The notes beneath the pieces are model-generated. The model was not told the DNA's origin and did not search any database. It saw only the letters and a program-made list of their open reading frames with translations. Positions 31,777 to 41,891 of a stretch of 64,000 bases of DNA are shown in pieces; position 1 is the first letter of the stretch; every line of letters begins with the position of its first letter. Source of the DNA: Agapetus fuscipes (lineage: Eukaryota > Arthropoda > Insecta > Trichoptera > Glossosomatidae); NCBI GenBank assembly GCA_951799405.1, contig OX637343.1, forward strand, positions 7,688,001 through 7,752,000, in the 5' to 3' direction. Position numbers and translations under genes: made by a program.

Positions 31777-32024
31777 TTCCTTGACTTATAGGTTGGTATG
31801 CGGCTGACCACCCATGCTGTAAAAAATGGTTAACTTTGCCAATGTCACCCCTGTTTCAGGGAAGCACGGTAAGAGTTGCAGGGTGTATGTCCATTTGAGA
31901 TTTGGGTTTTTATGCTGTAGGTTCACATGCGGCATGTGCAAGCGCGAACTTGTACGTGTCTGCTTGTGAGAATGCATATAATGTGAAGCACCAATGTAAC
32001 ATGTCTTTGCAACTTAGATTAGAT
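31777..32024 (+). repeat. Family A, full length
   Basis: Starts TTCCTTGACTTATAGGTTGG and ends CTTTGCAACTTAGATTAGAT. The CCCTGTTTCAGGG and CACATGCGGCATGTG stem-loops are intact. Good type copy. Confidence 0.9.
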
Positions 32025-32165
32025 TTATTTGGTGAGTGCTCTTTTGCAAGCTTGGTCGTCGCTAAAGAAAGCGCTATTTACGCAAGCACAACCCAATTAT
32101 TTCAAGGCTTCATGGACATTAAATTTGATGGCCGTTCTTTGCTAAATGAATTTGGGCAGATGATT
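32025..32165 (-). repeat. SINE C tail and body, degraded
   Basis: TTATTTGGTGAGTGCTC, GCAAGCTTGGTCGTCGC, then a degraded body (AATTATTTCAAGGCTTCATG). The head is lost. It abuts family A with no spacer. Confidence 0.6.
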
Positions 32166-32285
32166 ATTCCAACTCAGCAAAGTGCATAATATTAGGAAAA
32201 ATAATGATATTTTTTATTACGTCTAATGTAATGACTTTTTTATTTCAAAATCGTCAAATTTACAAAACAACAAAAACAAAAACTA

Positions 32286-32540
32286 AGTCGCTGGTATGGT
32301 CAAGGGGGTAAGGCGTCGTCACTCGAATTTGCGTTATTGAGACAATCGCAAGTTCAAACTCCGCCTGCGCCTTGTCGTTTCGACAATAACTTTGACCCTA
32401 CCCTGATTTAACATATGTCATTGGATAATTGTTAATTATTAATTCTTTCAAATATTATAATAATGAAATATTAATTGATAATGTTTCTGGCCAGACAAAA
32501 TAGGTCGGTGAATGGCATTCCTCTTCACAAATGTAATTAA
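32286..32540 (+). repeat. SINE D, plus
   Basis: GTCGCTGGTATGGTCAAGGGG, CGCAAGTTCAAACTCCGCC (decayed B box), TTCGACAATAACTTTGACCC, tail TGTTTCTGGCCAGAC. Confidence 0.75.
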
Positions 32541-33109
32541 AAAAAAAACTCATGCGCACAATTTCCACGCAGAGATGACGCTTAGTGATGCTCACATTGG
32601 AAAGGATTGGTTGCTACTCCCACACTTTTTTGTTTACAATGAAATCACACGGGGAGCATCTTTGCTCTCTTTCTAACTAAGGAAAATGTGTGTTTAACTC
32701 TGGTGATACGCCAATGGGGCATCACTGTGGAGTAGGGATGTGCCGCTTCCTTTCGGTAAATAGTAGAACCACTTGAAAAGAGATGGGGAGTGAAAGTGAC
32801 AAGGCACCACACTACTAAAGGGTGACAGAGTGTAAAAAAGATTTATAATTTTGTTTTATTCTCGTCCGGTCGGTTGCACAATGGTTAACGCCGTTAGTAG
32901 ACTTTGGGTTCAAAAATTAAGACGCATGTTTTACGGCCAAATAATTGACTTCTGATATGTATCTGTGGACTAGAAACTATTTTAACGAAACTAGTCACTA
33001 TATGCGTTTCAATTTACTTAACCGCAAATTGTTCTTAGTTAGAAAGAGAACAAATATCTTCACAATGTCATTTCGTTAAAAATAAAAATAGCTTACCTTG
33101 AAAATCACG
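32541..33109. other. Unassigned
   Basis: No gene recognised. A tRNA-like CCGGTCGGTTGCACAATGG at 32865-32885 may be a decayed SINE head. Confidence 0.35.
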
Positions 33110-33410
33110 CCCGCGCGAACATTGTGCACACGTTTTGTAAATCTTTTCATCGGTAAATTGATCAATTTTTAAACGTAAAAGGCATTATTTTAAGACATTA
33201 TGGCATGTGTAATTATTGGGTGTGTATAGACAAAATGGAGTAAGCAAGAAAACATAAGAAGATGTTTTGTAAGACTACACGGCTGCTGTGTTTGACAGGA
33301 CTGGGGATAACTGTGCCCCATAGTATGCATCAATACCGCAAGTTAGTTTCTACTCCCCTATATGTATGATAACTAAATGGACCAAACTATGTTCATGCCG
33401 TAAAATTGAC
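33110..33410 (+). repeat. Dispersed repeat with THAP-like start
   Basis: Shares GTGTAATTATTGGGTG and about 250 bp overall with 37120-37400; its 3' part also matches 34911-34970. ATGGCATGTGTAATTATTGG reads M-A-C-V-I-I-G-C before a stop, reminiscent of a THAP zinc-finger N-terminus. The function call is weak. Confidence 0.35.
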
Positions 33411-33419
33411 TTGACATGT

Positions 33420-33550
33420 AAGGCTTATATTTCATGCACGCTCACAAGCAGACACGTCCAAGTTCACGCTTACACATGATTTATGTGTACTCATAAAATA
33501 ATCCAAACCTCACATGAATTTCTCCGCTGAAATAGGGGTGGCATAGGCTT
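33420..33550 (-). repeat. Family A, partial minus
   Basis: GCTCACAAGCAGACACGTCC to CTGAAATAGGGGTGGCAT; both ends missing. Confidence 0.7.
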
Positions 33551-33836
33551 TGTAGCGACGACGACCAAGCTCGTTAAAAGGGCGATAGCTCAATTGGTAG
33601 AATGATTGCATTCCATGCCGAGAGCAAGGGTTCGATCTCAAGGTTTATTTAGCCTTCACAAGAAATGAGAACCAGCTCCCCCGGGAGCTGGGAAAACCCC
33701 ACTTCAACTGAAAGTGGTTGGTGTAAGTCCGGCCCCCTTACCCGTAAAAATAAATAGGTCCCGAATCGCCACATGCGAACCCTTCGGGGAAAACGCAGGC
33801 AAGAAGTTACACTATATGTGTAGCTTAGTTGCGTTT
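33551..33836 (+). repeat. SINE C end plus SINE B (dimer)
   Basis: CTTTGTAGCGACGACGACC (SINE C end) runs into CGATAGCTCAATTGGTAGAA (SINE B A box). Body and tail match 22869-23130 in the diagnostic ACTGAAAGTGGTTGGTGTA and AGGTCCCGAATCGCC. B box GGTTCGATCTC. Confidence 0.85.
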
Positions 33837-34139
33837 ATAGGTAAAAGTGAAACATTTTTGTACTGCATAAGAGAAGAAATTGTGATCAATGAATTTATTA
33901 TTGTATACCTGCAACTCTTGCCGACTTTCACTGAAACATTAAATGAACGTCATTACAATGACAACCTATTAATTCTGGCACAGAGCAAATGGCCATACAG
34001 TAGTTTGTAGCGATGTTGGCCCCCCATATCGGCAGATGGCAATCTGTCATCTTCCCCTCTTGCTGCAATAATAATTTCGTCTCCATTCTTCTGTAACCTC
34101 ATTTAACAACTGCAAATAGAGATTGCACGCCCCTGATAT
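33837..34139. other. Unassigned; short family A piece
   Basis: CCTGCAACTCTTGCCGACTTTC at 33909 is a short family A word. No gene. Confidence 0.4.
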
Positions 34140-34450
34140 AAGGAAGGGGCGCAGCAAACAATATTTACTGCCCGCGGACAGGGGTGTACATTGGATAGAG
34201 GCAAATATTGATCGTCTTCATACAGTAAAAAAATAAAAAATAAAATGTTTTGTGAGCACTTCCTTGTCTTATTGTGCCGCTTAAATAAAGATTGGCTATC
34301 ATCAAAGCGATTTGCACCTTCGATAGGTACTGCGGCATGAAAGAGGGATCTTGTGCATCTGCCAAACCACTGTCTCAGGTTCTTCAACCAAGATGTTCTC
34401 CTTCGACCTGGAGCTCGTCTTCCCTCAATTCTTCCCTGTATGATGAGATG
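34140..34450 (-). pseudogene. Non-LTR retrotransposon C-terminus (LKNLRQWFG type)
   Basis: The minus strand reads ILHLIIQGRIEGRRAPGRRR, then TSWLKNLRQWFGR, then a second frame with FMPQYLSKVQIALMIANL. This is a typical insect endonuclease-RT C-terminus with one frameshift. Related to 15060-15290. Confidence 0.7.
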
Positions 34451-34487
34451 CAAGATTGAATACTTCTCATTTCTGATGAGAGGATAG

Positions 34488-34775
34488 AACAGCACAGTGA
34501 CAAAACAACACATGACACAACGTCACATGACTTAGCATCACATGACAGTACATCACATGACAAAATATATGCATGCGTTCCATTTTCTCAAGCTTCTTTT
34601 GCTGTTCTTGGTATTTTCTGTTTTGTATTATGTGATGTTTTGCCATGTGATGTTATTTCATGTGCCGTTTATGGTATGATGTGTTTTAGGTATGTGTTGT
34701 TTTGTTATGTGATGTATTGTCATGTGTTGTACTGTCATGTGATGTAGTTATGTGACGTTATGTCATGTGTTGTCA
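34488..34775. mobile_element. Family I foldback: opposed 15-bp arrays
   Basis: The left arm (34488-34566) has CACATGACA-type units after GCACAGTGACAAAACAAC. The right arm (34640-34775) has TGTCATGTG-type units. Between them is a 70-bp centre (GCATGCGTTCCATTTTCTC). This two-armed copy explains the one-armed arrays elsewhere. Confidence 0.75.
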
Positions 34776-34784
34776 AAAGGATAG

Positions 34785-34910
34785 TTTGTATGAGGAAAGT
34801 GATGAATGTTGAAGGGATGAAAGAGATATTTAAGGACAGAAAAAAGTGGAGACGCATCTGCGGAGGATCCGGCCACCACTAGTGGAACGGCGGCAGGATT
34901 CAGTGCAGTG
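34785..34910 (+). repeat. RTE-like LINE tail
   Basis: TTGTATGAGGAAAGTGATG to CTAGTGGAACGGCGGCAGG. Confidence 0.75.
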
Positions 34911-35609
34911 ACAGGTCTGGATGACAGTTGTGTCTCATAGTTTGCTTCAATAAGCTAGTTTCGGATCCACTTAAAATTTACCTCCATGGTATTTAGTAAA
35001 ACCGGATCTGCGAGTTGCCGCAGTTTTGGTGTGGACAGATTAATGCAGGAAGTCTGGGAACATTAAACATGTGGCAACACTGGCATACAAGCTAAAGGCG
35101 CGTGCAGTGTATCGAGGCACAAGTACATGAATGGTGGATTTAAAAATGGCACTAAGTTCCATAGTAGCAAAACTGAGAACAAGGGGAAAACCTTTCAAAT
35201 GTCAGAGTTTTTTTTACAAAAATCGACGAGAGTAACTTGTTGATGCAGCTCGCCCTCACCTCCGCAATGAATTTTGGTACAAACTGTCGTTAACCGTGCT
35301 TAGTATTCAGTGTCTTTTTTTTTAATTTTCAAAATGTAACTCGCAGTGCTTTAACCCGTTTTATGCGCGTAAAATGATGCTTAGAGCTGATTCAATTAAT
35401 TTACGAAGCTGCTTACTTCGCTTTAAATTGCATATGAGCTGATACAAAAGTCAGGAAAAAAGTGGGATCACCCCGACGGGTTGCTGACCAAATAGCTTTA
35501 AAAATCTTACTTCATTTCCAACAGAATACTTTGATGCTTTGAATTTGAACTGCGTGGACGCAGTAGCTTTTCGACTCGAATGTTCCAAATTTATTTTTTT
35601 CTCGGCGGG
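34911..35609. other. Mostly unassigned
   Basis: 34911-34970 matches the 3' part of the 33110/37120 repeat (TCTCATAGTTTGCTTCAATA). No gene in the rest. Confidence 0.4.
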
Positions 35610-35725
35610 CACATGTTGGATATGAAGGAATTGAAAAAGGTATGTCAGGATAGGAAAAAATGGAGGCAACTCTTCAGAGGCTCTGGCCACCCCTAGCGGA
35701 AAGGCGACAGAGTTACAGTTACAGT
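35610..35725 (+). repeat. RTE-like LINE tail
   Basis: GGATATGAAGGAATTGAAAAAGG-like start, AACTCTTCAGAGGCTCTGGCC, CTAGCGGAAAGGCGACAGAG, then the TTACAG repeats. Confidence 0.75.
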
Positions 35726-37119
35726 ATGTAGTACTAGGGTATTTAGTAATCAACATTGAGTTAAAGTAACCAGTAACAGAATATTAAAAAGCCTTTGCCC
35801 TAGCGATCTCGCATCTTTTGTGTATGTCAAATGTGCGGACCTCTTTGTGCTTGCACATACCCAAGCAGACACGTATAGGTTCACGCTTATATCAACTTAT
35901 GAAAAATTCTTCACCATTTCCGTTATGTGACATTTGGCCGCTCCAGATTTCTAGATTTCAATCACCCAGCCGTGATATGGATCTAATTTTTTAGTTAAAA
36001 CCAAGATCGATGATCATTCAAATGTCAGGGCATGGGACCAACAGTGGAAGGGCGTGGGTTCGAGCGACGCCTCCTATCAAAGCAAGCTTCGTACCACTGG
36101 TAGGCGAGTGACATCTTGTAAGAATAAATGTCTTTTTTTTAATCACTTGACGAGTATGACAGAAAAAAGTGATAAGTGGTGATAAGTTAAGAATGAATGG
36201 TTATTTTAATTTATGTTTTACCTTGCAAGATAAAAGTTTACAAAGTAAATGCCTCTACAATAAATTAAAATGGCGAAATAATTCAACAGGAAGCGGACGG
36301 AAAGAAAATTGACCAAAATTAATGAAAAATGCAGTAAATAATTAATTAGAACAAGTTTTGTGACTGAAAAGTAACAAGATAAAGTGTAGATTAAAGTTTC
36401 AAGAGTTTGTTGTGTATTAACACAGTGAAATTTCATTTTTATCAGAAAGTATAAGATAAATTACTTTTTTATTACCTAATTGTACCTCTTTGTTGCAACT
36501 CATCCTTCTCATTTCACTGTTTTTTTTAACAGTGCAATTTTGTAACTGTGTCCTTGTGAAAATGACGTAAGCAAGTTGAAAGTACTTGACGTGAAATAAA
36601 TGCTCAACTTGTAAAAATAAAACTCTGTGTTTATTTAATTTTTATACTTTCTCATAAATACACGTAACTGTTTCTACAACTTAAAATCTGTCTCATACTG
36701 TGACAACCTAGGAATAGTGAAAAAGTTCGCCTGGCCTTTTTGACAGTAGGTACAGGTTTGACTGTTTCTCAATCCGAACTTATTACAGCATAAAGTCAGA
36801 TATGAAATTCTGGAAGTTTAATCTTATGTGAACATCTGTAGAGAGCCGTAACTCGGAATCATCTACAAATGAGAGACACGTTGTATATATCTTGTTACCA
36901 GGCGCGTGCATAGCGTAAAGGCAAATAGATTTCATAACAAATATTTTGCCTTTTTCTTGGAAATAACACAAAATTATTATTACATGATATTAATTTACTT
37001 CCTAAAAATAACTCAAATTGAACCAAAAATTTCAATTTTATATCTTAACTTAAAGATTTCATTGTAAACAGAAAAACTTGGGTAAAGATAAAAAAAAGTC
37101 TTTCCAGAAAGTTGGCAGA
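35726..37119. other. Unassigned; possible tRNA-like repeat
   Basis: 36005-36140 has a B-box-like GTGGGTTCGAGCGACGCC and an AAATGTC(T)n end and could be a further SINE-like repeat. 35845-35905 is a short family A piece. No gene recognised in the AT-rich remainder. Confidence 0.35.
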
Positions 37120-37400
37120 TTTGTCATGTCCGTACGAACGTTGTGCGCAAGCTTTTTTATCGTTTTGGTCGGTGATCGGTCAATTTGAAAAAAAGGCATT
37201 GTTATTAAACATAACGGTATGTGTAATTATTGGGTGCCGAAACACAAGATGGAGAAAGCGAGAAAGCACATGATTATTATGCATTATAAGGTGTTTGACA
37301 ACTCTGGGTTTGACAGGAAGGTTGACAGGTTTGTCTCACAGTATGTTACAATACCGAAAACTAATTTCGTCTTCACGACTATCATTTTTCAATGGTTCCA
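37120..37400 (+). repeat. Dispersed repeat with THAP-like start, second copy
   Basis: Aligns with 33110-33410. One frame gives C-V-I-I-G-C-R-N-T-R-W-R-K-R-E before a stop, compatible with the N-terminal C..C of a THAP domain. No long frame. It could be an old P-like or other transposon remnant. Confidence 0.35.
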
Positions 37401-37703
37401 TTAGTCCAACGACTATTGTTTAGGATAGCTATCGATAAAAGTAGACCAAGGAATGTTATTCTGCAAGTTTTTTATGCACACAAGACCGTATTGTCAGAAT
37501 GTGTGTCACTAGAAACAAAAGCAGCACAGTCCATTCTTCTCCCTGAAGCGTGGTGCAATGTTAGTAAAGATTTGTCGTCTATAAGAATCGGGACACATGT
37601 GGTTTTGATATCGACTACCATTGCTCCATACATGTGCAATCTCTATATAAAAAAAACCCTTCAGTCACATCTTTGTTTTAGTGTCGCAATCTAAAAACTA
37701 ACA

Positions 37704-37950
37704 CTGAATCGACAGCTCAGTTAGTAGAATGCTAGAATGCTAGAATGCCAGCCAACAAGGGTGTCAGAAATGGTTTACCGTTTCGATGTTTCTTTCAAAC
37801 CCAAAATCGAAGTATCAGCAAGGTTTACTCAGTCTGAACAAAAAATGAGAACCTACTCCTTCTGGTGAAAGGAAACCCCACTGCAACTGAAGTGTTTGGC
37901 GTAAGCCCCCTTACATGTGAAATAAAGAGGTTCCACATACCAGTTGCAGA
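37704..37950 (+). repeat. SINE B, B box deleted
   Basis: CGACAGCTCAGTTAGTAGAA, a tripled TAGAATGC word, no B box, then GGGTGTCAGAAATGG and GCAACTGAAGTGTTTGGCG. A further A-box-like AATAGCTCAGTTGGAAGACC follows at 37956. Confidence 0.7.
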
Positions 37951-38515
37951 GGCTCCAATAGCTCAGTTGGAAGACCTCCTTAAAGGTGGAAAGATAGCTC
38001 GTCGTCCTCATCTCATGATCCATGAGTCGATGTAAAGTTGTTTTGTGAATCACAGGTTGAAACGAGGTCCGCACCTGATGTATTCAAAATTACGTCGTCA
38101 CCCAGCCAGGTTTCTAGAGAAAAGGCATACTTATACTTAGTTACTGATCGCTAAGAATGGCAGTCCCATACAAGACTGACGTTTGCTCGCCGGGTATAAA
38201 GTTCTCAATTCAAAAATGTTCAGACCGCATTCTAAATCAATATTCTTGGCATTGCCTGTTCGGGTTTTGACTATGGTCCACAGTTTCTTTCTTATTTTTT
38301 TTAAAGCCTTAAATCCTTTTATAAATCTATAAATAGATATATTGGTCCAGTCGTTGACTCCTAAGCATCAACAATTGACTATCACAATAGCCTATAAGAG
38401 AGATCACATTATGACGTCATCACGTCGATATTATGGTACAGTAAAGTTGATAGTTCACCAGCATAATCTCTGTTATGGCTATTTGCAAACGAGACATATC
38501 TAAACATCCGTCTCC
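37951..38515. other. Unassigned; repeat J
   Basis: 38093-38215 is repeat J (GGTTTCTAGAG, TGACGTTTGCTCGCCGGG). No gene. Confidence 0.4.
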
Positions 38516-38517
38516 AT

Positions 38518-38835
38518 ATTCTGTAACTGTCACTCTGTCGCCTTTCCACTGAATGTATCATCTAGCAAGCATCGTCATTTTCTTTGTGGTTGTTCTGCAA
38601 ATGCATACTGTGATGTGAAAGTTAAGGTACATTAAGAATGCGGAAGAAAGAAAGGCTTGCAAAGGAGGGAGGGTAAAGAGGAAAGGGAGGACCGAAAAAA
38701 GTATGGCTGGATCACATTGGGGAAATTGTAAAAGAATGGGATGTACAAAGCGAATGCAAGAGAAGGAAATGTATGAAAATGGTAATGGATATGAATGCAT
38801 TGAACGAGTTTTGCAAGGATAGGAAAAAAATACTG
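38518..38835. pseudogene. RTE-like LINE pieces in opposite orientations
   Basis: 38518-38548 is a reversed tail (CTGTAACTGTCACTCTGTCGC). 38637-38835 is plus (GAGGAAAGGGAGGACCGAA = GRPRK-like; TGGCTGGATCACATTGGGG; AAAATGGTAATGGATATG). Confidence 0.65.
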
Positions 38836-39056
38836 TTCATGACTAATAGGTTGGTATAACGCTGACACCCCTTATGTAAAAACTTCATCCATTTTTTCAC
38901 CCCGTTTCAGGGAAAGTCGGCAAGAGTTGAAGGGTTCATTTCAGATTTTTGTTTTTGTCACATGCAGAATCAGAAGAGCCAACTTACACGTGTCTCCTTG
39001 TGGGCATATATTAAATATGAGCCATGAATGTCAATATATCTTTGCCACATAGATTA
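38836..39056 (+). repeat. Family A, plus, internally deleted
   Basis: TTCATGACTAATAGGTTGG to ATCTTTGCCACATAGATTATT; missing CAATGTC before the CCCCGTTTCAGGG stem. Confidence 0.75.
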
Positions 39057-39093
39057 TTATGAGATACTTTTTATTAATTATCTAAAAATAAGG

Positions 39094-39219
39094 CACTAAG
39101 TTTTTTTTCACGAGTTTATTTATTTCCTCGAGCTTTTTCGGTGCTCTAACACCATAAATGGTTTAATGATAACAGAAGCGCTCGAGGGAATAAATCAACT
39201 CGTTACGAAAAACTTTGTG
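39094..39219. mobile_element. MITE family L, palindromic 126 bp
   Basis: Arms of about 42 bp: CACTAAGTTTTTTTTCACGAG on the left, CTCGTTACGAAAAACTTTGTG on the right, plus ATTTATT and CCTCGAGC words. The centre holds GGTGCTCTAACACC. A single copy in the window. Confidence 0.6.
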
Positions 39220-39278
39220 ATTTATTTTACATGATTAATTTAAAATTAATCTTACAATATCAATCAACAATTTTGACC

Positions 39279-39565
39279 GGTCCGTAGTCCAGTGGTAACA
39301 CTTCGGACTCGTAAATGAAAGGTTGTGGGTTCGAATCCCGGCGGAGCACAAAAAATATACCATTTATATTTTCAAATTTGCTCTTCGCTGGGTTGAAAAA
39401 TTCATAAACCTCTACCAAAAGCCGGTCATCAAAAGGTCCATCCAGCCTTACAGCAACTGGGTCTTGCTTGAGAATTGGCGCTTTCTACAGCGACGACCAA
39501 GCTCGCACAGGGCTCTTGAGGTGTGATACACACAAAAACAGCGCTCACCAAATAAACCTTTTTTT
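39279..39565 (+). repeat. SINE C, full-length type copy
   Basis: Head with A box TAGTCCAGTGGTAAC and B box GGGTTCGAATCCCGG. Body TTTGCTCTTCGCTGGGTTG and CAGCAACTGGGTCTTGC. 3' tail 39509-39546 (AGGGCTCTTGAGGTGTGA, CACACAAAAAC, GCGCTC), then AATAAA. The tail is shared with the LINE fragment at 40668-40857. Confidence 0.9.
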
Positions 39566-40017
39566 TTTTAATCAATACACAAATCCTTGAACTTTTAGAT
39601 GGTTTGTACATTGAAAGGTATGGATGATGAAACACCAACTAAGAAAACGTGAAAGAAATAAAAAAAGGGAAAGGGAAGACCGAGAAAAGTGTGGCTGGAT
39701 TTTTGTAAGCTCGCAGGTTTAATCCGGCATTTGAGAAACTAGTGGCGGATGAATGTGACAATGCATTTTCAAGTACGCTGAAGAACCCAGAGCCGGGGAG
39801 CCTCTAGCCATTGTGTGGGCTTCACAAGTAGGGACCTTGTAGGATGACAGGAATATACCTACTTGTGTAAACCTGCCTCATTCTTCATGTTATCCATCGC
39901 GTCTTCTCTTACTTTTAGTTGCCTTTTCTATCAAATATCAGCAACCATAAGATGCTGCAGATCGAAATACGGATTTTGTGCTTTCGATGATTTTTTAAAA
40001 GGTAATTAAAATATAGG
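39566..40017. other. Unassigned; LINE tail piece
   Basis: 39625-39700 has AAGGGAAGACCGAGAAAAG and TGTGGCTGGAT, an RTE-like LINE C-terminal remnant. No gene. Confidence 0.4.
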
Positions 40018-40291
40018 TTCCTTGACTTATAGGTTGGTAGTTCCTTGACTTATAGGTTGGTATGCGGCTGACCACCCATACTGTAAATAATGGTTTACTT
40101 TGCCAATGTCACCCCTGTTTCAGGGAAGGACGGGAAGAGTTGCAGGGCTTATGTTCCTTTGGGATTGGGTTTTTATATTGTAGGTCGACATGCGGCATGT
40201 GTTAGCGCGAAATTATACATGTCTGCTTGTGGGAATGCATTTAATATAAATCTTAAATGATATATATCTTTGCAGCTTAGATTAGATTAGA
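40018..40291 (+). repeat. Family A, subfamily A3, duplicated head
   Basis: TTCCTTGACTTATAGGTTGG occurs twice in a row at the 5' end. The rest matches 54832-55091 closely (GGCATGTGTTAGCGCGAA, ATAAATCTTAAATGATATAT). Ends TTAGATTAGATTAGATAAT. Confidence 0.9.
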
Positions 40292-40587
40292 TAATAGAGG
40301 TAATGAAAGGTTATGACTATGGATGAAATCATAATCATAAGGGTCTTGTACAAAATATTACAATAAAAAAATTAAATAAATCTTATTACAATAAATACTC
40401 CCCAAAGTAAGCATATGGCTTGTGTTTTGGGGAGGAGGAAATGAAAGAAGTATGTAAAGACAGAAGGAAATGGCGGTTGATCAGTAATATTGGCGTCGAG
40501 GACTGGGTTTATTAAATTAGAATTTTGTTTTGATGTGTAAACATATTATTATTTGTGATTTAAAAATGTAACTTGTTGTATAATATG
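40292..40587. other. Unassigned; LINE tail piece
   Basis: 40430-40482 has GAAATGAAAGAAGTATGTAAAG, a LINE tail word also at the right edge of the window. No gene. Confidence 0.4.
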
Positions 40588-41007
40588 TTCCTTGACATAT
40601 AGGTTGGCATGTGGCTGACCACCCATGCTGTAGAAAAGGGTTCACTTTGCCAATTTCACCCTTATATATATATACAAGGATAATTTATTTATAAGGTACA
40701 CATAATAAAAGAGCGCCGTTTTTGTGTGTGTCACACCTCAAGGGCCCTCTCAAATCACGGATAAGATTTTTTGTAAAGATGCGTCTTTAGTGCTCCTTTA
40801 AAGACACCAACAGTTTCTGCCTTCCTCACATTAGGTGGTAGTCTGTTCCACTCCATAGGGTGTATGTTCATTTGAGATTTGGGTTTTAATGTTGTAGGTT
40901 CACATGCGGCATGTGCAAGCGCGAACTTTTAAATTTCTGCTTGTGAAAATGCATATAATGTGAATCCCCAATATTACATATCTTTGCAACTTAGATTAGA
41001 TTAGAGT
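40588..41007 (+). repeat. Family A interrupted by a LINE fragment
   Basis: 40588-40667 (TTCCTTGACATATAGG to CAATTTCACCC) and 40858-41007 (GGGTGTATGTTCATTTGAG to TTAGATTAGATTAGAG) are the two halves. The CTGTTTCAGGG stem segment is missing at the junction, so the interruption was not a clean insertion. Confidence 0.8.
40668..40857 (-). pseudogene. CR1/L2-like LINE 3' end, SINE C partner
   Basis: The minus strand reads MEWNRLPPNVRKAETVGVFK, then GALKTHLYKKSYP and a stop: the usual C-terminus of CR1/L2-type reverse transcriptases. The 3' UTR at 40711-40750 (reversed) carries GGGCCCTTGAGGTGTGACAC and CACAAAAACGGCGCTC, which match the SINE C tail at 35 of 38 positions. It ends in an ATATAT run. 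Confidence 0.8.
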
Positions 41008-41033
41008 GGATGAAGAAAAATAGCCTGCATGGA

Positions 41034-41147
41034 ATTTCCTTTACTTCTAGGTGGGTTTGAGGCTGACCAACTACTACTGTAAAAAATGGTTCATTTTGCC
41101 AATGTCGCCCCTGTTGCAGGGAAGTCGGCTAAAGTTGCAGGGTTTTT
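41034..41147 (+). repeat. Family A 5' half
   Basis: TTTCCTTTACTTCTAGGTGGG to GCTAAAGTTGCAGGG. Confidence 0.7.
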
Positions 41148-41640
41148 ATTTATTCGAGGTGATGATAATGAAGATTAAAAGAAAAAAAAGGTTCACTTAC
41201 AGCAACATTCACGTACTAACTATTAAGCAATCCTAACGTCATTAAAACCTCTTGCGTTTTTTCTCACACACCTCGAGTAGGTGGATTTCTCACTCCGATA
41301 GTTACTCCCATTCATATGCATATTTCGTCAAGTCCTTTTGTCATACAAGTCCGCCGTCTACAATGGCATTCTTGCATAACTTTAATGCGTCTTTAACGCT
41401 CTGACTAAATATGAAAAATAAGAAATGATGACTGGAAGCCCTGTCTATTGTTGTGCTTTTAACAAATACACGCACAATGGAATAAATAGAAGAAATTCAA
41501 ATGGGAGAGGTGTGGGATCTTGCTTTTAGGATCAAAATGTATTTATTTAATCTAAGTTGCAATGATACGTCAAGATTTCAAGTTTCTTGATCTTAAATAT
41601 AAAGAGGCATTGAAGACACACCTCTGTAAACGAGTTAAGA
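41148..41640. other. Unassigned; short family A head
   Basis: 41549-41600 is a short minus family A start (TTTAATCTAAGTTGCAATG). No gene. Confidence 0.4.
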
Positions 41641-41738
41641 CTCAATAACATACTATAATAACATTTAAACTTCAGTTTCGTGTTATTTGTCTCAAAAGTT
41701 TGAAAGAATTTATTGTTGTAATTTAATTGTACAAACTT

Positions 41739-41855
41739 CTACTTCCTCTTCTTTTTGGCAAAGTCTCACGGATACCAAGGCGCCAGTACCTAATCGTCTT
41801 CCTCTTCTTTGTGGCAAAACCACACGGATGACAGAGGCGCCAGTGTCCATTTACG
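41739..41855 (+). repeat. 5' UTR subrepeats of the LINE
   Basis: Two units of about 58 bp share TCCTCTTCTTTTTGGCAAAG / TCCTCTTCTTTGTGGCAAAA, then CACGGAT and AGGCGCCAGT. Such tandem units are common in LINE promoters; a promoter role here is inference. Confidence 0.65.
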
Positions 41856-41891
41856 AGTATATTGCAAATAATTAACTTATACACCTTTAAA

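Noticed and set aside
31777..32024. Family A as a Helitron
   Set aside because: Neither orientation ends in CTRR with the hairpin at the expected distance, and the start is not a clean TC. A Helitron relative is not excluded, so I left the class open.
39279..39350. tRNA gene
   Set aside because: Has A and B boxes but no complete cloverleaf, and continues into the SINE C body found at several other sites. The same holds for the SINE B and D heads.
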